Assembly: GCA_947373155.1 (NCBI GenBank)
Contig: CANBWO010000001.1
Span: 1-64,000, forward strand
From: Microbacteriaceae bacterium
GTDB lineage: Bacteria > Actinomycetota > Actinomycetes > Actinomycetales > Microbacteriaceae
Direction: 5' to 3'
DNA: 64,000 nucleotides
The notes under the pieces are model-generated. The model saw only the letters and a program-made list of their open reading frames with translations. It searched no databases and had not been told where the DNA came from. Made by a program: the position numbers and the translations under genes. Below, piece by piece: positions 44,612 through 52,213 of the stretch (positions are counted from its first letter, which is position 1; each line of letters starts with the position of its first letter).

Positions 44612-45742
44612 TTAACGGTGACCAGACGCGTTCTGACTCCAAACCGCCTTTTGCAGGCGAGGGAATATGACAATCAAGAAAATTAGCGCGATCGAACCGT
44701 AAACCCAGTAGGTGCTGAGTGTGGAATTGGTGACAAACTGAGACCCACCGCCACTACTTTGGGCAAGTTGCAGAACAGTGATGATGAAAGCCAAGGCCAT
44801 TAGGTAGAGCGCACCGCGGCTTCGACGCAAAATGCGCAGAGCCAAACTCAGCGAACCCACCATCAGTAGGGCAATAATCAGCCCGATTGGCAATCCTGCC
44901 TCGGTCTTGGTGAGGTGAAGCAGCGTTCCGGCGATCCCTAGCAGCCAACCCAGCGGAAGAGCCCAGAGGGAGCGCATCCATGGTTTCACGCTACTCCAGT
45001 AAGAGGTATTAGCCCGGCGCAGACGTTCTGGTTCGTCGTATCGGGTTTCTTTGCCGGTGACCAATGAATAGGTTTCGTCGCGAACCAAAACCTGGCTGGC
45101 ATGGGCTGCCAAAGCAGCTTTCTTGACCTGAGCGGTAGCTTGGTTTCCAACCTCGATGTCGAATCGCTCACCCGGCTCAGCGATGGTCCAAAACTGTGGT
45201 GGGCGGTGTTCCTTGGCGTACTTGCGAATTGCCAAGGCCGATGCCTCGTAAGCCTTTTTGTGATCTGGGTGTCCAAATCCACCGCGGCTGTTGTAAGTGA
45301 CCACGGCATCCGGGCGCAACTGCTTCATGACCGCCAGAATGTCGTCGGCGATTACTGCGGTGGCGGCGGCTGCCAAGCTCATCTCGTCTAGCACGCGCTT
45401 GCGGGTGGCCCGGCCGAAAGTGTTGAGTCGGATGCCGCTGTCCAGGTAGGCGCGAGTTCCGGCAAAGGCGTGTTGCAACTTGTTCTCGCCGACCGTGTAC
45501 TCGGAAATAGCATTCATGAGTTCGGCAGTGCGGAATGCACCCATTTGCTGGCCGCGGCCCTCCAGCGGCTTTAGATCGGCAAGTTTGACCTTGCCGCGTT
45601 CGCCGCGGGTAAGAGTTAGCAAAAAGACTTCTGCTCCGCTAGCGATGCGGTCGGCAATTACGTGGCCGGTAAAAAGGCTCTCGTCGTCTGGGTGCGCGTG
45701 CACCAGCAACACTCTGCGCGGGTTGAAACTCTGCTTTGCCAT
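44612..45742 (-). CDS. PIG-L family deacetylase with C-terminal membrane domain (MshB-like)
   Basis: A 376-residue protein. The N-terminal ~235 residues are a zinc-dependent LmbE/PIG-L N-acetylglucosaminyl deacetylase domain, with HAHPDDE (15-21) and GHPDH metal-binding motifs. The C-terminal ~120 residues form about four transmembrane helices. The location next to fdxA recalls MshB of mycothiol synthesis, but MshB is soluble and about 300 residues, so the anchored form may instead act on another GlcNAc conjugate. Starts with ATG 45742. Confidence 0.8.
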   Translation of the reverse strand: MAKQSFNPRRVLLVHAHPDDESLFTGHVIADRIASGAEVFLLTLTRGERGKVKLADLKPLEGRGQQMGAFRTAELMNAISEYTVGENKLQHAFAGTRAYLDSGIRLNTFGRATRKRVLDEMSLAAAATAVIADDILAVMKQLRPDAVVTYNSRGGFGHPDHKKAYEASALAIRKYAKEHRPPQFWTIAEPGERFDIEVGNQATAQVKKAALAAHASQVLVRDETYSLVTGKETRYDEPERLRRANTSYWSSVKPWMRSLWALPLGWLLGIAGTLLHLTKTEAGLPIGLIIALLMVGSLSLALRILRRSRGALYLMALAFIITVLQLAQSSGGGSQFVTNSTLSTYWVYGSIALIFLIVIFPRLQKAVWSQNASGHR

Positions 45743-45784
45743 GCCACCAGTTTAGTTGGCGCAAGAAGCCTTGGCGATTGACTC

Positions 45785-46333
45785 TTACAGGCGATCCAGC
45801 ACCTGTTGGGTGGTCAAAACCGTGGCGAATTCGCCGTCTAAATTGATCGCCGTGGCTCGGTACAGTTCATCGGCACTGGCCAGACCAAACTCAGTTTCCT
45901 TGGGGAAAGTAGCCGTGGCATCAATGGCAAAGATGGTCTCAAAGCCTAGGTTCCCTGCCATGCGGGCTGTGGTTTCGCAGCAGTAGTTGGTTTGGATTCC
46001 TGTGATTACCACCGAGCTGATTTGGTTGGCACGCAGCCAGGCTTCCAAGTCTGGAGTGCCGTAGAAAGCGCTGTTCACGCTCTTGGTCACCAAAAGGTTA
46101 TGTTTGCCATCGATGCCCGCTTTGAAAGCGTTGCCGGGCTGTCCGGGGGCCAGCGGAGAGCCATCCATGACCGAGTCGTGACGAACTAGAACCACGGGCC
46201 AATCATTGCTGCGCCAAGTATCAAGTAATACTTGAAGGTTTGCCTCGAGTTTAGGATTATTCCTACCCCAGGCAGGGTTGTCGAATGCCTGCTGGACATC
46301 GATCACAATAAGGGCGGCTGGCTTTGCGTTCAT
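45785..46333 (-). CDS. Isochorismatase-family cysteine hydrolase
   Basis: A 182-residue hydrolase with the intact family triad: Asp12 (VIDVQQAF), Lys84 (LVTKSVNSAF) and Cys118 in TGIQTNYCCETTARMA, next to the cis-peptide turn. Relatives hydrolyse nicotinamide, isochorismate or other amides; the substrate cannot be read from the sequence. It stands alone between a PIG-L gene and the nrdJ terminator. Confidence 0.85.
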   Translation of the reverse strand: MNAKPAALIVIDVQQAFDNPAWGRNNPKLEANLQVLLDTWRSNDWPVVLVRHDSVMDGSPLAPGQPGNAFKAGIDGKHNLLVTKSVNSAFYGTPDLEAWLRANQISSVVITGIQTNYCCETTARMAGNLGFETIFAIDATATFPKETEFGLASADELYRATAINLDGEFATVLTTQQVLDRL

Positions 46334-46356
46334 GGGTCTAACCTACCCGTTAAGGC

Positions 46357-46390
46357 AAAACGCCGGCCCTCGAAAGAGAGCCGGCGTTTT
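46357..46390 (-). terminator. Hairpin terminator after nrdJ
   Basis: AAAACGCCGGC (46357-46367) pairs perfectly with GCCGGCGTTTT (46380-46390), with an additional inner CTC/GAG pairing around a GAAA tetraloop. It lies 12 bp past the nrdJ stop. The four A/T pairs give a T tract in either direction. Confidence 0.88.
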
Positions 46391-46401
46391 AGCGTTTGGG
46401 T

Positions 46402-49290
46402 TTAGCTGCAACCCGAGGTCGATCCACAGCCTTCGCAGACGTGGCATGAACCCGATGGGCGCATCTTGATGCCACAGTTGAAGCAAAGTGGAGCATCGCT
46501 CTCCTTGCCCTGTAGCAGCTCGAATAGCTCGGCGCTCGAGTGAACCTCTTTACGAGTGATTTCCACTGACCGAGGGGCCACTGGAGCGGCCTCTGCAACC
46601 GGTGCGGCTGGAGCTTCTGCAACAACAGCAACCGGTGCGGTAGCTGGAGTCGCGGTGGTTACAGCGGCAATCGAAGGCGCCTCAGCAACTGCTGGGTAGC
46701 CACCGTTGTCGAGTGCAGAGCTGCGCTCATCGGTGGTTAGGATTCCCAGCGCCGAACGGGTTTCGAATGGCAGGTTGTCTAGGGCTACACGACGGAAGAT
46801 GTAGTCCATGATGCTCTTGGCCATGCGAACGTCGCGGTCGTCGGTCATGCCTGCTGGCTCGAACGATAGGTTGGTGAACTTCTGAACGAAGGTCTCTAGT
46901 GGAACTCCGTACTGAAGGCCAATCGAAACTGCGATCGAGAAGGCGTCCATCACGCCGGCCAGGGTGGAACCCTGCTTGCCCAGCTTGATGAATAGCTCGC
47001 CCAAGCCACCGTCTGGGTAGTTGCCAGCGGTTAGGTAACCCTCGGCTCCTCCAACGGTGAACGAGGTGGTGGTGCTTGGACGCGACTTTGGTAGACGCTT
47101 GCGAACCGGGCGGCTCAGTGGGGTGGCATCGATGGTGCTCGAAGCTGCCTCAGGCGCCTTCTTGTCCTCAACCTTTGCCTTGGCGTCGCTCAGTGGCTGG
47201 CCAACCTTGCAGTTGTCGCGGTAGATAGCAAGAGCCTTTAGACCCATCTTCCAACCCTGGAAGTAGACATCTGCGATCTCTTCCTTGGTTGCGGTCTCAG
47301 GCATGTTAACGGTCTTGCTAATAGCGCCCGATAGGAATGGCTGAACTGCGGCCATCATTCGAACGTGACCCATTGGCTCGATCGCGCGGATACCCACTGC
47401 GGTGTCGAAGATTGCGTAGTGCTCGGTCTTTAGGCCAGGAGCATCTACCACGTGGCCGTGCTGGCTAATGTGGTCGATGATTGCCTCTACGGTCTCCTGC
47501 GAGTAGCCAAGACGGTGTAGAGCAAACGGAATGGTCTGGTTCACGATCTGCATCGAACCACCGGTGGAAAGCTTCTTGTACTTCACCAACGAGAAGTCAG
47601 GCTCAATACCAGTGGTGTCACAGTCCATCATGAAGCCGATGGTTCCGGTTGGAGCCAAAAGCGAGATCTGCGAGTTTCTCCAGCCGTTCTGAGCACCGAT
47701 AGCGGTGTTCAGTGCCCACTGCTCGGTTGCAGCCGCGATAACGGTTGCATCGATGCTGTTTACCGGAACCAACTGAGCGTTAGCGGCCTCGTGCTTTGCC
47801 ATGACGCGGTCGTGACCGGTCTTGTTCTTGGCGTAGCCGTCGTAGTTACCCACAACAGCCGATAGCTCTGCCGAACGACGGTAGGTTGCGGCGCTCATCA
47901 GCGAGGTGATGGCTGCTGCAAGCGCAAAGCCTTCCTTGCTGTCGTAAGGAACACCGATAGCCATAAGCAAAGCGCCAAGGTTTGCGTAGCCGATTCCCAA
48001 CTGACGGTAAGCACGGGTGGTCTCGCCTATAGCGGTGGTTGGGAAGTCTGCGAAGCAGATCGAGATGTCCATAGCGGTGATGATTAGCTCTGCCGCCTTG
48101 GTGAAGGTTGCGGTGTCAAAGCTGCCATCTGGCTGCAAGAACTTTAGAAGGTTCAAGCTGGCAAGGTTGCAAGAAGAGTTGTCTAGGTGCATGTACTCCG
48201 AGCAAGGGTTGCTGGCGCTGATGCGACCCGACTCAGGAGTGGTGTGCCAGTCGTTGATGATGTCGTCGTATTGGATGCCAGGGTCGGCACACTCCCATGC
48301 GGCAAGAGCGATCTTGTCGAATAGTTCGCGGGCGTCGACTTCTTCGATAACTTCACCGGTGGTGCGAGCGCGTAGCCCGAACTTGGTGCCGTTTTCTACA
48401 GCGGTCATGAACTCTGCGTTTACGCGAACCGAGTTGTTAGCGTTCTGGTACTGAACCGAGTTGATGTCCTTGCCGCCAAGCTCCATGTCGTAGCCGTTGT
48501 CACGGAGTACGCGAATCTTCTCTTCTTCGCGTGCCTTGGTGTCGATGAACTCTTCGATGTCTGGGTGGTCAACATCTAGAACAACCATCTTGGCTGCACG
48601 ACGAGTTGCTCCACCAGACTTGATGGTTCCTGCCGATGCGTCAGCACCGCGCATGAATGAAACTGGGCCAGAAGCCGAGCCACCGGAAGACTTTAGAAGC
48701 TCCTTGCTGGAACGGATGCGCGAAAGGTTTAGACCTGCACCCGAACCACCCTTGAAGATCATTCCTTCTTCGCGGTACCAGTTCAAGATGCTGTCCATCG
48801 AGTCGTCTACCGAAAGGATGAAGCAAGCCGAAACCTGCTGTGGGCTCTTGGTTCCAACGTTGAACCATACTGGCGAGTTGAACGAGAAGACCTGGTTCAA
48901 CAGCATGTAGGTGAGTTCGTGCTCAAAGATGGTGGCGTCTTCCTCGGTTGCGAAGTAACCGTGGTCGCGACCAGCCTGAGTGTAGGTAAGAACCACGCGG
49001 TTGATTAGCTGACGAAGGCTGTACTCGCGCTCCGGGGTGCCAACGGCGCCACGGAAGTACTTGGTGGTGACGATGGTGCTGGCGTTGATGCTCCAGAACT
49101 CAGGGAACTCTGCGCCGCGCTGCTCAAAGATGACCTCGCCGTTTTTCCAGTTGGTCTGGACCACGTCGCGGTATTCCCAGGTGACCTGGTCGTATGGGTG
49201 AACACCCTCGGTGGTGTAAATACGGTCAATGGTCATGCCCTTGCCGGTTCCAGCGTTATTCGCGCCGGTGAAAGCTGTGGTATCAGTCAC
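46402..49290 (-). CDS. nrdJ: Vitamin B12-dependent (class II) ribonucleotide reductase
   Basis: Makes deoxyribonucleotides with an adenosylcobalamin radical, independent of oxygen. The 962-residue protein has the class II core: KGGSGAGLNLS, SNPCSEYMHLDNSSCNLASLNL split as SNPCSEY and SSCNLASLN with active-site cysteines, PTGTIGFMMDCDTTGIEPD region, and a C-terminal Ala/Pro/Val-rich linker. It ends in a cysteine cluster (CFNCG, CHVCEGCG) for redox shuttling. The start is GTG at 49290 with AAGGAGA. It follows nrdR by 89 bp, and NrdR boxes lie upstream of nrdR, so the pair is probably one regulated unit. Confidence 0.96.
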   Translation of the reverse strand: MTDTTAFTGANNAGTGKGMTIDRIYTTEGVHPYDQVTWEYRDVVQTNWKNGEVIFEQRGAEFPEFWSINASTIVTTKYFRGAVGTPEREYSLRQLINRVVLTYTQAGRDHGYFATEEDATIFEHELTYMLLNQVFSFNSPVWFNVGTKSPQQVSACFILSVDDSMDSILNWYREEGMIFKGGSGAGLNLSRIRSSKELLKSSGGSASGPVSFMRGADASAGTIKSGGATRRAAKMVVLDVDHPDIEEFIDTKAREEEKIRVLRDNGYDMELGGKDINSVQYQNANNSVRVNAEFMTAVENGTKFGLRARTTGEVIEEVDARELFDKIALAAWECADPGIQYDDIINDWHTTPESGRISASNPCSEYMHLDNSSCNLASLNLLKFLQPDGSFDTATFTKAAELIITAMDISICFADFPTTAIGETTRAYRQLGIGYANLGALLMAIGVPYDSKEGFALAAAITSLMSAATYRRSAELSAVVGNYDGYAKNKTGHDRVMAKHEAANAQLVPVNSIDATVIAAATEQWALNTAIGAQNGWRNSQISLLAPTGTIGFMMDCDTTGIEPDFSLVKYKKLSTGGSMQIVNQTIPFALHRLGYSQETVEAIIDHISQHGHVVDAPGLKTEHYAIFDTAVGIRAIEPMGHVRMMAAVQPFLSGAISKTVNMPETATKEEIADVYFQGWKMGLKALAIYRDNCKVGQPLSDAKAKVEDKKAPEAASSTIDATPLSRPVRKRLPKSRPSTTTSFTVGGAEGYLTAGNYPDGGLGELFIKLGKQGSTLAGVMDAFSIAVSIGLQYGVPLETFVQKFTNLSFEPAGMTDDRDVRMAKSIMDYIFRRVALDNLPFETRSALGILTTDERSSALDNGGYPAVAEAPSIAAVTTATPATAPVAVVAEAPAAPVAEAAPVAPRSVEITRKEVHSSAELFELLQGKESDAPLCFNCGIKMRPSGSCHVCEGCGSTSGCS

Positions 49291-49379
49291 TGCTCTCTCC
49301 TTTTCCCTAGTTTTTCTTGTTATCTAATTTTTTTGTTGCAAATTTTGGTGGTGCAGGTCTTTGAAGTTTTTGTGTCGAG

Positions 49380-49856
49380 CTACGTTGCTATGTGCTCTGG
49401 TACATCGCTGGAGTGTTCCAACCTCAGCAGTTTGATGGCCGCCTCGAAATCATCGAGGCTTTCCCAGCCCTGGTAGACGCTAGCGAAGCGCATGAAGGCC
49501 ACTTCGTCCAGCTTTCGCAGTGGCTCTAAAATGGCCAAGCCCACATCGTGAGCCTCGATTTGCGCCACCCCGGTGGAGCGAATCGATTCTTCGACCGCCT
49601 GGGCCAAAAGGGTTAGATCGCTGTCGGTGACCGGGCGACCCTGGCACGCCTTTCGAACACCATTGACGATCTTGTCGCGGCTGAAGGATTCGGTTACACC
49701 GTTTCGCTTCAAAACCATGAGGCTCGAGGTTTCGGTGGTGCTAAATCGGGAACCGCATTCAGGACATTGACGACGACGACGAATCGACGAGCCATCTTCT
49801 GCGGTGCGAGAATCCATGACTCGGGAGTCTGGGTAGCGGCAAAATGGACAGTGCAT
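49380..49856 (-). CDS. nrdR: Transcriptional repressor NrdR
   Basis: Zinc and ATP/dATP-binding repressor of ribonucleotide reductase genes. The 158-residue protein has the N-terminal zinc ribbon ([15 protein letters not shown], then CPECGSRF) and an ATP-cone domain ([17 protein letters not shown]). All four cysteines are present. The start is ATG 49856; a paired NrdR-box site lies 34-80 bp upstream, consistent with autoregulation and control of nrdJ. Confidence 0.96.
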   Translation of the reverse strand: MHCPFCRYPDSRVMDSRTAEDGSSIRRRRQCPECGSRFSTTETSSLMVLKRNGVTESFSRDKIVNGVRKACQGRPVTDSDLTLLAQAVEESIRSTGVAQIEAHDVGLAILEPLRKLDEVAFMRFASVYQGWESLDDFEAAIKLLRLEHSSDVPEHIAT

Positions 49857-49889
49857 CCTGGACTCCCCTCTTGGTTTCTAACAATTTAC

Positions 49890-49936
49890 CCACTAGATAT
49901 AGTTTGTTTTCTATTGGGTGCCCCTATATCTTGTGG
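49890..49936 (-). promoter_or_regulatory. Paired NrdR boxes upstream of nrdR-nrdJ
   Basis: Two 16-bp sites resembling the NrdR box consensus (ACAC-WATATATW-GTGT): box 1 at 49890-49905 with core CTAGATATAG and box 2 at 49921-49936 with core CTATATCTTG. The cores are 31 bp apart, three helical turns, the usual spacing of paired NrdR sites. Core matches are 9/10 and 8/10. The site lies just upstream of the nrdR start and presumably overlaps the promoter. Confidence 0.75.
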
Positions 49937-50176
49937 TGAAAGCAATCTCAATGCAACTTACTTAAAGTTCGGCGTGTCGCGCGAAATTGCCGAGAAATCA
50001 AGGAATTTACCTACAAAAAACCCGAAATATTTGAATTATTTATCGAAAAGAAACCTTTTAGTCACCAGGTAAACAACTAATTGTGGGGGTTTGACGCTTC
50101 GCCGAGCACAAGATGTGGTGTCAATTTTGGGCGAACTGGCACCAAAAAGGCATATTTGAGGGCCGGAGAGGCTTGT

Positions 50177-50214
50177 TTGGGTGCTGGAAAGTCGCTGTTG
50201 GGTGCTGGAAAGTC
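50177..50214. repeat. 17-bp direct repeat, period 21
   Basis: TTGGGTGCTGGAAAGTC occurs at 50177-50193 and again at 50198-50214, separated by 4 nt. The second copy ends 2 bp before the hisD stop codon. Both copies are identical. Confidence 0.85.
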
Positions 50215-50216
50215 TT

Positions 50217-51560
50217 TTAGGCCTTGAAACGAGCCGCGATTGCCTCGCCGTGAGCCGGCAGACCCTCGGCCTGAGCGAACTCCTGCACTAGATCCGCAAT
50301 TGGAGCAAGCCCTGCACGCGAATAGTCGATGACCTGTTGAGCCCGAACAAAGCTGTGCACGCCCAGGCCGGAGCCAAATTTGGCCTGGTGACCGGTTGGT
50401 AGCACGTGGCTAGAACCAGCCATGTAATCTCCCAAGCTGACCGGCGAATACTCTCCCAAGAAGATTGCGCCGGCGTTAGTTATCTGTTCCAGAGCGGCCT
50501 GGTTGTCGCGGCTGTGAATCTCGAGGTGCTCGGTGGCGTACTCGTTGCTAAAGGCAATCGCCTCATCCCAGGTGTCGGTAACCACAACAGCACTCTGCTG
50601 GCCCGATAATGCGGTCGCCACCCGGTCGCGGTGGTGGGTGGAGGCAATCACCTCGGGAAGGGCATCGATGACCCGCTTGGCAAGACCCAAGCTATTGGTA
50701 ACTAGTACGCTCGCTGCGGCCTCGTCGTGCTCGGCCTGGCTAACCAGGTCGAAGGCAATCAGTCTTGGGTCTGCGGTGGCGTCTGCCAACACCAGAATCT
50801 CAGTTGTGCCGGCTTCCGAATCGATTCCGATGATTCCTCGGAGCGCTCGCTTGGCAGCGGTCACGTAAATGTTGCCAGGGCCTGTAACCAGTGCCACCGG
50901 AGCCATGTCTATCTGAGGCAGGCCGTGGGCGAAGGCCGCGATGGCAGCCGGCCCGCCCATGGAGTAAACCTCGGTAACGCCAAGAAGCCCTGCCGTAGCC
51001 AAAACCGTTGGGTGCGGGCGGCCACCAAAGTCCTTTTGCGCAGGGGAAGCGATCGCTAACCTTGGCACCTTTGCAACCTGTGCCGGCACCACGTTCATAA
51101 TCACGCTTGAGGGATAAACCGCCTTGCCACCTGGCACATAAAGCCCCACCGAATCGACCGGCTGCCAGCGTTGGTGAACCGTGGCACCATCAGCCAACTT
51201 CACGGAGGTGGGTTTTGGCAGGTTTGCCTGTGAAACTTTGCGGACTCGATCAATCGATTCCAGAATCGCCTGCTTGAGCTTGGGCTCGAGGTCGGCTACA
51301 GCCTTATCAATCTCGGCTTGACCCACACGTACCGGGTTCGGGTCCACTCCATCGCGGGCAATAGTTACTTCCACCACGGCGGGCAAACCCCGGTTGGCAA
51401 CATCATCGATGAGAGGCAAAACACTCTGTAGCGCCACGGCCACATCCACACTCGCACGGGGAACCAGTCGGTTGGTCTGGCCCGCGGTAAAGGTGTCGGT
51501 CCCCGATGAAAGCAGTGTTTCCCTGCGAAGGTCGACAAGACGGATTGGTGCAGAGGTCAC
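50217..51560 (-). CDS. hisD: Histidinol dehydrogenase HisD
   Basis: Catalyses the last two oxidation steps of histidine synthesis. The 447-residue zinc enzyme has YVPGGKAVYPSSVIMNVVPA, GPGNIYVTAAKR, DSEAGTTEILVLADA, LVSQAEHDEAA and ATEHLEI, covering the NAD, zinc and catalytic residues. The start is GTG at 51560. No other his gene is adjacent; hisD is monocistronic here and divergent from a flavin reductase gene across 111 bp. Confidence 0.95.
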   Translation of the reverse strand: MTSAPIRLVDLRRETLLSSGTDTFTAGQTNRLVPRASVDVAVALQSVLPLIDDVANRGLPAVVEVTIARDGVDPNPVRVGQAEIDKAVADLEPKLKQAILESIDRVRKVSQANLPKPTSVKLADGATVHQRWQPVDSVGLYVPGGKAVYPSSVIMNVVPAQVAKVPRLAIASPAQKDFGGRPHPTVLATAGLLGVTEVYSMGGPAAIAAFAHGLPQIDMAPVALVTGPGNIYVTAAKRALRGIIGIDSEAGTTEILVLADATADPRLIAFDLVSQAEHDEAAASVLVTNSLGLAKRVIDALPEVIASTHHRDRVATALSGQQSAVVVTDTWDEAIAFSNEYATEHLEIHSRDNQAALEQITNAGAIFLGEYSPVSLGDYMAGSSHVLPTGHQAKFGSGLGVHSFVRAQQVIDYSRAGLAPIADLVQEFAQAEGLPAHGEAIAARFKA

Positions 51561-51671
51561 TGAGAGCGCCTTTCTAAGTTCTAGGCAATTCTAAAGGCGA
51601 CCCTGGCGAGGCAAAGTTACTTATCGGGGATTAGTGACGCCTAGCGAGCGGTTAACCTTGAGAACAGGAGA

Positions 51672-52196
51672 ATGATGCTCGAATACAACTGCGAAAAGAA
51701 CCCCACTCAGGCACTGATTGGCGCTTTCCGCCGCCATGCTTCCGGCGTGGCGGTAATCACCACCAATGATGCAGCGGGCCATCCGGTTGGCTTCACAGCC
51801 ACATCGATGACCTCGCTGGGGGCCACTCCCCCGCTAATCATGTTCAGCGTGGCTCGCGGATCCAGTAGCTGGGCAAGCATTGAATCGGCCGAGTTCATCG
51901 CTGTTCACACTTTGGGCGAGCGCAACCTTGATTTGGCTCAGCGCATGGCAGCCGATCACACCCAACGCTTTACCCCCGATGATTGGGAGCGCGGGCCGCA
52001 GAATCTGCCGGTGTTCCCGCGAGCAACCGCAGTGATGATTGCCAAAATCCGCGATGTTCTAAACGTGGAGGCCAACGCGGTTGTGATCGCCGAGGTCATC
52101 GATGGTGCCCTCGGGCAAGAAGATGCCGGTCTGCTTTACCACCAACGGGGTTACGCCATTCCGGGGGCCAAGCTGACCGAGCCAAAGACTAACTAG
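51672..52196 (+). CDS. Flavin reductase-domain protein
   Basis: A 174-residue FMN-binding split-barrel protein of the HpaC/flavin-reductase type: FRRHASGVAVITT, GFTATSMTSLGATPPLIMFSV (as GFTATSMTSL and PPLIMFSV) and FIAVHTLGER. Such proteins reduce FMN/FAD with NAD(P)H for a partner monooxygenase, or act on small substrates. No oxygenase gene is adjacent. The start ATG has an AGGAG site. It is convergent with dnaE, 17 bp apart. Confidence 0.85.
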   Translation: MMLEYNCEKNPTQALIGAFRRHASGVAVITTNDAAGHPVGFTATSMTSLGATPPLIMFSVARGSSSWASIESAEFIAVHTLGERNLDLAQRMAADHTQRFTPDDWERGPQNLPVFPRATAVMIAKIRDVLNVEANAVVIAEVIDGALGQEDAGLLYHQRGYAIPGAKLTEPKTN

Positions 52197-52213
52197 CCAT
52201 TTCGAAACCTGCA

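Larger units (their letters stand above)
49857..50216. other. Gene-free 360-bp region between nrdR and hisD
   Basis: The longest non-coding stretch of the window. From the nrdR side it holds the paired NrdR boxes (49890-49936) and an AT-rich segment (about 49940-50080, with runs such as AAATATTTGAATTATTTATCG). It also holds a mixed segment and a 17-bp direct repeat next to the hisD stop. No reading frame with family features, tRNA or clear terminator was seen; short frames here lack ribosome sites. Confidence 0.7.
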
